Source: Chloroflexota bacterium (GTDB lineage: Bacteria > Chloroflexota > Limnocylindria > Limnocylindrales > CSP1-4). Taken from it: a DNA stretch of 6,311 nt. The first letter of the stretch is position 1, and the number at the start of each line of letters is the position of its first letter. The stretch lies in assembly GCA_016875645.1 (NCBI GenBank), contig VGPE01000171.1, positions 1-6,311 on the forward strand, in the 5' to 3' direction. The position numbers and the translations under genes are program-made. Positions 1 through 5,358 of the stretch are shown here, in pieces. Under the pieces are notes generated by a model. It was not told the DNA's origin. It searched no databases and worked only from the letters and a program-made list of their open reading frames with translations.

Positions 1-238
1 CCCGGTGACCACGCCGGTGGCACCGCAAGCCGCGGCGGCCCCGGTCGAAGCGACTGCGGCAGCAACGAGGGCCCCGGTTCTCCCGGCGCTCGCACCCGCG
101 GCGAAGGGCGTCACGGCACCGGCGCCCGCACGAGCAGCCACTGGTGGGAACGGACCGTCCGGCGCTGCCAAGCCGGTCCGAACGGGGACGCGAACCGCCA
201 CTGCAGGCCGGACCGCCCGGCCCAAGAGCGACGCCTGA
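1..238 (+). CDS. infC: Translation initiation factor IF-3, 3' end only (C-terminal tail)
   Basis: The frame is open at the left edge (first full codon at base 2) and ends at TGA 236-238, so this is the last 78 codons of a longer gene. No folded IF-3 domain is visible. The visible part is a low-complexity tail dominated by Ala, Pro, Thr and Gly, turning basic near the end (KPVRTGTRTATAGRTARPK). The assignment rests on context: rpmI and rplT follow directly, and infC-rpmI-rplT is one of the most conserved bacterial operons. IF-3 proteins of several high-GC lineages carry long disordered C-terminal extensions after the 30S-binding domain, which fits. IF-3 binds the 30S subunit, prevents early 50S joining and checks the initiator tRNA and start codon. 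A GTG at base 5 could be mistaken for a start but has no role if the gene enters from the left. It could be another Ala/Pro-rich protein; the upstream sequence would settle it. Confidence 0.6.
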   Translation, partial: PVTTPVAPQAAAAPVEATAAATRAPVLPALAPAAKGVTAPAPARAATGGNGPSGAAKPVRTGTRTATAGRTARPKSDA

Positions 239-328
239 GGGTCGGCCCAGGCCGGCAAACGAACAGAACGACGACCAGCAGACGCGAACGGCAGACGCCG
301 GGCTGCGACACGAACCGGGAGGCCGGGG
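239..328 (+). other. infC-rpmI intergenic leader
   Basis: This 90-base spacer separates the presumed infC stop from the rpmI start. It ends with a clear Shine-Dalgarno sequence, GGGAGG at 317-322, placed 6 bases before the TTG at 329. That spacing supports the TTG as the real L35 start. No convincing promoter or terminator is visible. CCGGCC at 217-222 inside the infC end can pair with GGCCGG at 250-255, but the stem is short and the sequence so GC-rich that I give it little weight. In some bacteria the mRNA ahead of rpmI-rplT is an L20-binding autoregulatory site. I cannot recognise that structure here by eye. Confidence 0.4.
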
Positions 329-535
329 TTGCCGAAACTCAAGACGCACAAGGGCACACAGAAGCGGATCGGGGTGACCGGCAGCGGCAAGCCCTACCGC
401 GTCAAGTCGTGGCGAGGCCACCACCTGGAGATCAAGTCGTCGCGGCGCACCCGGCGCTACGCCGGCAAGGGCATGCTCGGCAGCGAGCACTCGGACCAGG
501 TCGAGCGCCTCCTGCCGTACCTCGGGAAGGGCTGA
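329..535 (+). CDS. rpmI: 50S ribosomal protein L35 (bL35)
   Basis: This small basic protein of 68 residues belongs to the large ribosomal subunit. The N-terminus MPKLKTHKGTQKRI matches the family hallmark (usually MPKMKTHKGAAKRF), which fixes the start at TTG 329 even though it is not ATG. GGGAGG at 317-322 is well spaced for it. Lys and Arg are spread through the chain, with an RRTRRYAGKG stretch in the middle and a C-terminal LLPYLGKG close to the usual end. The length is slightly above the common 64-66 residues. The gene lies between the presumed infC and rplT, with only 3 bases before rplT, so the two are almost certainly co-transcribed and probably translationally coupled. The TTG start may lower initiation efficiency relative to ATG; that effect is inferred. 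Confidence 0.97.
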   Translation: MPKLKTHKGTQKRIGVTGSGKPYRVKSWRGHHLEIKSSRRTRRYAGKGMLGSEHSDQVERLLPYLGKG

Positions 536-538
536 TCG

Positions 539-886
539 ATGGCACGCGTCAAGCGCGGCGTCACCGCGCACAAGCGCCACAAGCGGCTGCTCAACGCCGC
601 CGAAGGGCGCAAGGGCACTCGCTCGCGGCTCGTCAAGCCGGCGCGCGAGGCGCTCCTCCACGCGCTCTCCTATGCGACGCGCGACCGAAAGCAGCGCAAG
701 CGCAAGATGCGCGAGCTGTGGATCGTCCGCATCAATGCCGCTGCGCGCCAGAACGGCGTGACCTACGGGGCGCTGGTCGCCGGCATGAAGCGCAACAGCA
801 TCGCCATCGACCGCAAGATCCTGGCCGACCTGGCAGTGCGGGACGCCGGGACCTTCACGCAGATCGTGGCGCTGGCCAGGGCCTGA
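539..886 (+). CDS. rplT: 50S ribosomal protein L20 (bL20)
   Basis: This is ribosomal protein L20, 115 residues against a usual 115-120. It binds 23S rRNA early in 50S assembly and in several bacteria represses its own operon by binding the mRNA. The N-terminus MARVKRGVTAHKRHKRLL is the conserved basic extension that threads into rRNA. The central ATRDRKQRKRKMRELWIVRI and the C-terminal GVTYGALVAGMKRNSIAIDRKILADLA stretches are diagnostic of the family. The ATG at 539 is preceded by GGAAGGG at 525-531, inside the end of rpmI, with 7 bases of spacing. The rpmI stop is only 3 bases upstream. A perfect 6-base-pair hairpin (880-894) overlaps the stop codon. Nothing is truncated or unusual in the protein. 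Confidence 0.99.
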   Translation: MARVKRGVTAHKRHKRLLNAAEGRKGTRSRLVKPAREALLHALSYATRDRKQRKRKMRELWIVRINAAARQNGVTYGALVAGMKRNSIAIDRKILADLAVRDAGTFTQIVALARA

Positions 887-894
887 CGCAGGCC
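880..894 (+). other. Small hairpin overlapping the rplT stop codon
   Basis: GGCCTG at 880-885 is perfectly complementary to CAGGCC at 889-894, leaving a three-base loop (ACG). The TGA of rplT (884-886) lies in the stem and loop. No T-run follows, so it is unlikely to terminate alone. In sequence this GC-rich it could be chance. It is listed because it sits just upstream of the larger hairpin at 913-943. Confidence 0.3.
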
Positions 895-912
895 GCTCGC
901 CCGCTCCGCGCA

Positions 913-943
913 GAACCCCTGATCCGCGACGGGTCGGGGGTTC
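913..943 (+). terminator. Strong hairpin between rplT and pheS: terminator or attenuator candidate
   Basis: GAACCCC at 913-919 pairs with GGGGTTC at 937-943. The stem continues inward as T920-G936 (wobble), then GATCC at 921-925 with GGGTC at 931-935 (one T-G wobble), leaving a 5-base loop (926-930). The result is about 13 base pairs with two wobbles, much longer than other inverted repeats in the window. The downstream bases CATCATTTG contain only a weak T tract, so a classic rho-independent terminator is possible but not textbook. The position, after the ribosomal genes and 45 bases before pheS, suits an end for the infC-rpmI-rplT transcript with partial read-through. It also suits an attenuator for the synthetase genes, as known for E. 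coli pheST. I see no Phe-rich leader peptide and no recognisable T-box element here. Confidence 0.5.
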
Positions 944-977
944 ATCATTTGCCGGTCTGCCGGGCCGGGGAATCGAC

Positions 978-984
978 GAGGAGG
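978..984 (+). promoter_or_regulatory. Shine-Dalgarno sequence of pheS, unusually close to the start
   Basis: GAGGAGG at 978-984 is a near-perfect anti-16S match, but only 3 bases separate it from the GTG at 988. No other ATG, GTG or TTG lies just downstream in frame. An in-frame TTG at 949 would add 13 residues (LPVCRAGESTRRI) unlike the start of PheS proteins, and it has only a G-run (936-940) upstream. The GTG at 988 is the better choice; the spacing is short but workable if pairing uses the 5' part of the motif. Confidence 0.6.
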
Positions 985-987
985 ATC

Positions 988-2028
988 GTGGATCTCGCCA
1001 CACTGACGGCCGATCTCGAAGCGCTGCGCGACCGCGCCCTGAGCGCGATCGCGGACGTGTCCGACGCGGCGTCACTCGATGCCCTCTCGGTCGATTACCT
1101 CGGCAAGAAGGGCGAACTCACGGCGGTTCTCCGCGGCATCGGCGGCCTGCCGCCCGACGACCGACCGCGCGTTGGCGCGATCGCGAACGAGGTCCGCGTC
1201 GCGCTGGAGATAGCACTGGAGGAGCGGGGGAGCAACCTGCGTGCCTCAGAGCTGGACCGCCGGCTCACAGCCGAGACGGTGGACGTGACCCTGCCGGGGC
1301 GACCGATCCGGCGAGGGACGCTCCACCCGAGCATCGAGGCGATGAACGAGATCTGCGAGATCTTCGCCCAGTTCGGGTTCGTGGTGCACGAGAGCCCCGA
1401 GGTCGAGGACGACCTCACGAACTTCCAGATGCTCAACATCCCGCTTGACCACCCGGCCCGGGACCTCTGGGACACGCTGTACGTGGACCTGCCCGGGCAC
1501 CTGCTGCGCACGCACACCTCGCCAGGCCAGATCCACGTGATGCGCTCGACGCCGCCACCGATCCGCGCGCTCCTGCCGGGCCGCTGCTTCCGCTACGAGG
1601 CGGTGGACGCCTCCCACGGATTCGAGTTCTTCCAGGTCGAAGGCCTGATGATCGACCGCGGCACCACCATGGCCGACCTCAAGGGCCTGCTCGACCAGTT
1701 CGCCCACGCGATGTTCGGGGCCGGCCGGAAGACGCGCTTCCGGCCCGGCTACTACCCATTCACGGAGCCGTCCGTGGCCTTCGATGTGGAGTGCCTCGTC
1801 TGCGGCGGGGTGGGCTGTCCCGCCTGCGGCCGAAGCGGCTGGATGACGATCCTCGGTGCCGGCATGGTCCACTCGGTGGTCCTGCGCTACGGCGGCCTCG
1901 ACCCGGAGGAGTACCAGGGCTTCGCCTTCGGCATGGGCCCCGAGCGGATCAAGATGCTCAAACACGGCATCACCGACCTGCGGCTGTTCCTGGAGAACGA
2001 CCTGCGCTTCCTTGAGCAGTTCCGATGA
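988..2028 (+). CDS. pheS: Phenylalanine--tRNA ligase alpha subunit
   Basis: This is the catalytic subunit of the (alpha-beta)2 phenylalanyl-tRNA synthetase, a class II enzyme that activates Phe with ATP and charges tRNA-Phe in the cytoplasm. It has 346 residues, normal for the family. Residues 1 to about 85 form the N-terminal coiled coil (DLATLTADLEALRDRALSAI onward) that contacts tRNA. The aminoacylation domain runs from about residue 100 to the end. It contains HTSPGQIHVM from residue 176 and GRCFRYEAVDASHGFEFFQVEG (class II motif 2 region; quoted in parts as GRCFRYE and FFQVEG). It also contains FRPGYYPFTEPS and the motif 3 region GFAFGMGPERIKMLKHGI. Ala313 in GFAFG corresponds to the Phe-pocket Ala294 of E. 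coli. Cys269, 272, 277 and 280 form a CxxC-x4-CxxC cluster seen in many bacterial PheS proteins. The start is GTG. pheT follows after 31 bases. Confidence 0.98.
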   Translation: MDLATLTADLEALRDRALSAIADVSDAASLDALSVDYLGKKGELTAVLRGIGGLPPDDRPRVGAIANEVRVALEIALEERGSNLRASELDRRLTAETVDVTLPGRPIRRGTLHPSIEAMNEICEIFAQFGFVVHESPEVEDDLTNFQMLNIPLDHPARDLWDTLYVDLPGHLLRTHTSPGQIHVMRSTPPPIRALLPGRCFRYEAVDASHGFEFFQVEGLMIDRGTTMADLKGLLDQFAHAMFGAGRKTRFRPGYYPFTEPSVAFDVECLVCGGVGCPACGRSGWMTILGAGMVHSVVLRYGGLDPEEYQGFAFGMGPERIKMLKHGITDLRLFLENDLRFLEQFR

Positions 2029-2039
2029 GAGGGTCAGAG

Positions 2040-2063
2040 ATGCGCCACGGAGCGGCCACATGA
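2040..2063 (+). other. Possible 7-codon mini-ORF overlapping the pheT start
   Basis: In the pheS-pheT gap, ATG at 2040-2042 opens a seven-codon frame (MRHGAAT). It ends at TGA 2061-2063, overlapping the pheT ATG (2060-2062) as ATGA. AGAGGG at 2028-2033 sits 6 bases upstream, a better ribosome-binding site than the GGAG (2049-2052) serving pheT. A ribosome finishing the mini-ORF would be placed on the pheT start, so the arrangement could couple or tune beta-subunit synthesis. This is inferred from layout alone; an ORF this short can occur by chance. Confidence 0.25.
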
Positions 2064-4633
2064 GGGTTCCACTCGGCTGGCTGCGCGACTACGTCGACAT
2101 TGACCTCACCCCGGAGCAATTGGCCGAGCGACTCACGCTTCTCGGGATGGAGGTCAAGGGCCTCGAGCGGTGGGGCGCCGACTGGCAGCACGTGGTGGTC
2201 GGGCGGCTGCTCACCGTGGAGCGGCATCCGCGCGCCGATCGGCTCTCGCTCACCACTGTCGATGTCGGCGCCGGCGCGCCGCTCTCGATCGTCTGCGGGG
2301 CCACCAACATCGCGCCTGGCCAGCACGTCCCGGTGGCACTGCCGGGCGCGGTCCTGCCGGGCGGGCGGCGAATCGAGCGCGTCGAGAAGATGGGCGTCGT
2401 CAGCAACGGGATGCTCTGCTCCGGGGATGAATTGGCGCTCACCAGCGACGCCGATGGCATCCTGATCCTGCCCGGCGAGACCCAGGTGGGACGCGAGCTT
2501 GCCGACCTCTTCGGGGACATCGTGCTCGACGTGGACGTCAAGCCCAATCGGGGCGACGTCCTCTCGCTGCTCGGCCTTGCGCGCGAGGTCTCGGCGGCAA
2601 CGGGTGCACCGGTCCGTCCGCCCGTCATCGAGCTCTCGGAACACGGGGCGCCCACAGCCGACCGGCTCGCGGTGGACGTGCTCGAACCTGAGCTCTGCCC
2701 GCGCTTCGTCGGCCGGCTGGTGACCAGTGTCACGGTCGGGGCGTCGCCGGATCTCGTCCAGATGCGCCTGCGCGCCGCCGGACAGCGGCCGATCAGCAAC
2801 GTGGTGGACGCGTCCAACTACGTCATGCTCGAGCTTGGCAAACCGATCCACACGTTCGACGCGGCGGCGATCCACGACGGCCGGATCATCGTCCGGCGGG
2901 CCCTGGCGGGAGAGCGCCTCGAGACGCTCGACCACGTCGTCCGGGACCTCGACGAAGAGACGCTGCTCATCGCCGACCCCGTTGGCCCCTCCGCAATCGC
3001 CGGAATCATGGGCGGTGCCTCCAGTGAGGTCAGCGGGCAGACCCGCGATGTCATCGTGGAGTCGGCCATCTTCGAGCCCGTCTCCATCCGCCGCACCGGT
3101 CAGCGCTACGCCCTGCGCTCGGAGGCCAGCCTGCGGTTCGAGAAGGGCCAGGAGTTCCGGAACGCGCGCATCGGCGCCGATCGCACCGCGCAATTGCTCG
3201 CGTCCTGGGCCGGCGGGTCGGTCGCGCCCGGCCGTGTCGACACCCACCCCGAGGAACCAGAGCGCAGTCGCGTCGCCTTCCGGCCGGCTCGTGTCGGCCG
3301 GCTCCTGGGAGCTGCCATTCCGGCCTCGGAGCAGCGCCTGCTGCTGGCGCGCGTCGGCATCGAGACGGCGGAGGCGCCGCCCGGGACCCGGGTCGTGGTG
3401 AGCGTCGAGCCCCACCCGCTCGTCGTCGACCCGTGGGCCGCCAGCGAGACCGAGGCCGCCCTGGATGGGCCGAGCGCGCCGGCCGCGCCGGAGGTCTTCG
3501 TCGCGCTCGTGCCGACCTGGCGCCGCGACCTCCACATCGAGGCCGACGTCGCCGAAGAAGTCGCCCGGGTTCGTGGCTACGAGCGGACGCCGGGCAGCCT
3601 GCCGGACACGCCCATGCCCGAGTTCCGCCCATCGCCCTTGCAGGTTCGCGATCGGGTCCGCCGGGTCCTCGCTGGGGCCGGCCTCAGCGAGGTCGTCACC
3701 CACGCCCTGGTATCGCCGGGCGACGTCGAGCGCTTCCGCGCTTCCCCGGATCCCGCCGGAGTCGTGGACGGTGAGGCCGACGCCGGCGGCGAGCCGATCA
3801 TCGTGACCAATCCGCTCTCGAGCCAGCACTCAATGCTTCGCCAGCGATTGCTGGGCAGTCTGCTCGAGGTGGTGCGCTCCAACATCCGCCAGGGCCGCGA
3901 GGACGTGGCGGTCTTCGAGATCGGCAAGGGGTACGGCCGCGTCCAGGACCGACCGCACGAGTGGTGGCGACTCGGGTTCGCCCTCACCGGGGCCGCGGCG
4001 CCGCGCGCCTGGAACCGGCCCCTCGTGATGTTCGACCTCGACGACGGCAAGGGCATCCTCGAGATCCTGTGCCACGAGGCGGGACTCGAATCGGTCTCGT
4101 TCGAGCCGCTGCTGGGTACGACCCGCCCATCTGCCGCCTCCGACGGCGACCAGGCCACCTTCCATCCGGGCCGCAGTGCGCTGGCGACCGCTCGCGTGGC
4201 AGGGTTGCACGCCGTCGGGCTGCGCGGCCGGATCGGCGAGGTCCATCCGCGCCTCCTCGACGAGCTGGAGATCCGGGCCGACCGGGTGGTGCTCTGCGAG
4301 CTCTCGCTTCGAGGCCTCACCCGCGGCCAGCTGGCGCCTGTTCGGGCGGCCCCCGTGCCGCGCGTCCCCGCCGTGGAACGGGACCTCGCGATCGTCGTCG
4401 CAGATGACGTGCCCGCAGCGGCGATTGCCGCGCGGATCCGCGACGAGGCCGGGGACCTGTTGCGTTCCGTGCGCCTGTTCGACGTCTACCCGATGCCCGG
4501 TGGCGGCCGCAGCCTTGCCTACCGGGTCGTGCTCCAGGCGCCGGATCGGACGCTCACGGACGAGGAGATCGACGGACTCATCGCGGGTGTCGTCGCCGGC
4601 CTGGAGCGGCTCGGCGGACGCCTTCGCACGTGA
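2060..4633 (+). CDS. pheT: Phenylalanine--tRNA ligase beta subunit
   Basis: This is the large subunit of phenylalanyl-tRNA synthetase; it binds tRNA and edits mischarged Tyr-tRNA-Phe. The ATG at 2060 gives the classic N-terminus MRVPLGWLRDYVDIDLTPEQ, with GGAG at 2049-2052 seven bases upstream. Domains in order are an EMAP/OB-type tRNA-binding domain at about 42-150 and the B3/B4 editing domain at about 210-390. A B5 domain (about 405-520), a degenerate class II synthetase-like domain (about 525-760) and a C-terminal FDX-ACB anticodon-binding domain (767-857, PRVPAVERDLAIVV to GGRLRT) follow. His264 in KPIHTFD and Glu334 in VIVESAIF match editing-site positions H261 and E334 of the E. coli enzyme, so editing is probably intact. 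At 857 residues it is longer than the usual 790-830. Much of the excess is an insert at about 451-483 in B5. No frameshift is visible. Confidence 0.98.
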   Translation: MRVPLGWLRDYVDIDLTPEQLAERLTLLGMEVKGLERWGADWQHVVVGRLLTVERHPRADRLSLTTVDVGAGAPLSIVCGATNIAPGQHVPVALPGAVLPGGRRIERVEKMGVVSNGMLCSGDELALTSDADGILILPGETQVGRELADLFGDIVLDVDVKPNRGDVLSLLGLAREVSAATGAPVRPPVIELSEHGAPTADRLAVDVLEPELCPRFVGRLVTSVTVGASPDLVQMRLRAAGQRPISNVVDASNYVMLELGKPIHTFDAAAIHDGRIIVRRALAGERLETLDHVVRDLDEETLLIADPVGPSAIAGIMGGASSEVSGQTRDVIVESAIFEPVSIRRTGQRYALRSEASLRFEKGQEFRNARIGADRTAQLLASWAGGSVAPGRVDTHPEEPERSRVAFRPARVGRLLGAAIPASEQRLLLARVGIETAEAPPGTRVVVSVEPHPLVVDPWAASETEAALDGPSAPAAPEVFVALVPTWRRDLHIEADVAEEVARVRGYERTPGSLPDTPMPEFRPSPLQVRDRVRRVLAGAGLSEVVTHALVSPGDVERFRASPDPAGVVDGEADAGGEPIIVTNPLSSQHSMLRQRLLGSLLEVVRSNIRQGREDVAVFEIGKGYGRVQDRPHEWWRLGFALTGAAAPRAWNRPLVMFDLDDGKGILEILCHEAGLESVSFEPLLGTTRPSAASDGDQATFHPGRSALATARVAGLHAVGLRGRIGEVHPRLLDELEIRADRVVLCELSLRGLTRGQLAPVRAAPVPRVPAVERDLAIVVADDVPAAAIAARIRDEAGDLLRSVRLFDVYPMPGGGRSLAYRVVLQAPDRTLTDEEIDGLIAGVVAGLERLGGRLRT

Positions 4634-4696
4634 CGCCGCGGTCCGTTGGGTGCAGCGCGGCACCGGCCGACAGGACGTTCGGACAACCGAGGGTCA

Positions 4697-4708
4697 GGGG
4701 CCGGCCCC
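4697..4708. repeat. Perfect 12-base palindrome (GGGGCCGGCCCC)
   Basis: GGGGCC followed by GGCCCC reads identically on both strands. It lies 12 bases upstream of the possible -10 element, where a -35 would be. As RNA it could form a 4-base-pair stem with a CCGG loop. It could be an operator half of a regulated promoter, or chance in GC-rich sequence. Confidence 0.35.
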
Positions 4709-4740
4709 GGGCGATCCTGCTAGCCTAGAGCGTCCTCAGC

Positions 4741-4752
4741 GGTCGCGCGACC
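4741..4752. repeat. Perfect 12-base palindrome (GGTCGCGCGACC)
   Basis: GGTCGC followed by GCGACC is a perfect inverted repeat. It lies 14 bases downstream of the possible -10 element and 12 bases before the cvpA Shine-Dalgarno sequence. Its start is 44 bases after the start of the upstream palindrome, close to four helical turns. The two palindromes differ in sequence, so they would not be sites for the same protein. Confidence 0.35.
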
Positions 4753-4782
4753 AAGCGCTCGGATGGAGGTTCCCCACCAGCG

Positions 4783-5358
4783 TTGGACATCCTGAGCCAC
4801 GAGAACCTGCTTGATCTTCTCGTCATCCTGCTGCTGGTGGCAGCGTTCGTCGTGGGGTTCCTCCAGGGCGCTGTCCGCAGGTTGATCGGGATCGCCGCGG
4901 CCACCTTCTCGCTGATCCTCGCCGCACAGCTGCGGGCACCGCTCGGCGACTACCTCGCGAGCAATTGGCTTCAATTCCCGCCCACGTACCCGCACATGCT
5001 CGCGTTCGGCGCGGTGTTCGTCATCAGCGTCATCGTGATCGCGATCATCACGCAGCTGTACTACGAACGCGGCCCGCTGCTCCCGAAGACACCCCTCGCA
5101 GATCCGCTGCTCGGTGGCCTGCTGGGCATGGTCGAGGCGATGGTCCTGATCGGCGGACTGGTTTTGGTCCTCGACTCTTACTTCCTCCCCTCCAGCGTGA
5201 TCGCCGGCGCCGGCGAGTTCGTCGTCATCCGGGATCTTGCCAGTGCCGTCGACGTGTCCCGCACGGCCGCCCTGTTCCGGGACGACCTGTTCCCCGCGTT
5301 CTTCTTCGTGATCGGGCTGCTGATCCCAGAGGAACTGCGGTCGCTGTACCTGCGCTGA
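4783..5358 (+). CDS. CvpA-family integral membrane protein
   Basis: This 191-residue hydrophobic protein has the layout of the CvpA family (E. coli CvpA is linked to colicin V production; the biochemical role of the family is not settled). Likely membrane segments are residues 9-27, 33-50, 71-92 and 111-131, with a further hydrophobic stretch at about 170-181. The loop between segments 1 and 2 (GFLQGAVRRLIG) and the fourth segment (DPLLGGLLGMVEAMVLIGG) match the family pattern in which a Gly-rich DxLLG motif opens that helix. I chose the TTG at 4783 because the first helix follows at once and no other in-frame start precedes it. GGAGGT lies upstream, but 12 bases away is long. The stop overlaps the next gene by 4 bases. 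The location between pheT and mutS2 agrees with CvpA homologues in other phyla (yshB in B. subtilis), which strengthens the call. Confidence 0.85.
   Translation: MDILSHENLLDLLVILLLVAAFVVGFLQGAVRRLIGIAAATFSLILAAQLRAPLGDYLASNWLQFPPTYPHMLAFGAVFVISVIVIAIITQLYYERGPLLPKTPLADPLLGGLLGMVEAMVLIGGLVLVLDSYFLPSSVIAGAGEFVVIRDLASAVDVSRTAALFRDDLFPAFFFVIGLLIPEELRSLYLR

Larger units (their letters stand above)
4634..4782 (+). promoter_or_regulatory. pheT-cvpA intergenic region with a weak promoter candidate
   Basis: This 149-base gap is the largest in the window and the likeliest place for a new transcript to start. TAGCCT at 4721-4726, within CTAGCCTAG, resembles a -10 of the TANNNT type, but the region about 17 bases upstream is all G and C, so no -35 is recognisable. 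Two perfect 12-base palindromes lie on either side of that element (listed separately). GGAGGT at 4765-4770 is a strong Shine-Dalgarno match but lies 12 bases from the TTG at 4783. No intrinsic terminator with a T-run is visible after pheT, so read-through from pheST is also possible. The promoter call is tentative. Confidence 0.25.

Noticed and set aside
144..377. 77-codon + strand frame overlapping the infC end and rpmI start
   Set aside because: It is a different frame over the infC tail and L35, Arg/Pro-rich with no family match, and rpmI is unambiguous in its own frame.
409..987. Upstream extension of the pheS frame back to 409 through rpmI and rplT
   Set aside because: The stretch before 988 is an out-of-frame reading of the L35 and L20 genes. 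The PheS family N-terminus and Shine-Dalgarno sequence place the start at GTG 988.
1792..1827. Four-cysteine CxxC-x4-CxxC cluster in PheS as a novel zinc site
   Set aside because: The same CxCGGxGCxxC-like segment before GWxxILGAGMVH occurs in many bacterial PheS proteins, so it is a family feature, not a novelty.
1970..4663. Long antisense reading frames covering most of pheT (619 and 277 codons on the minus strand), and another opposite pheS (1246-2061)
   Set aside because: They lie opposite strongly conserved pheS and pheT, are rich in Arg, Gly, Asp and Ala with no recognisable domain, and the pheT pair is one frame broken by a single stop. GC-rich genes with G/C third positions routinely leave an antisense frame free of stops.
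4965..5354. Extension of the glycosylase frame back to TTG 4965 inside cvpA
   Set aside because: The added 130 residues are an Arg/Pro/His-rich shadow of the cvpA coding sequence with no resemblance to the glycosylase family, and would overlap cvpA almost fully.
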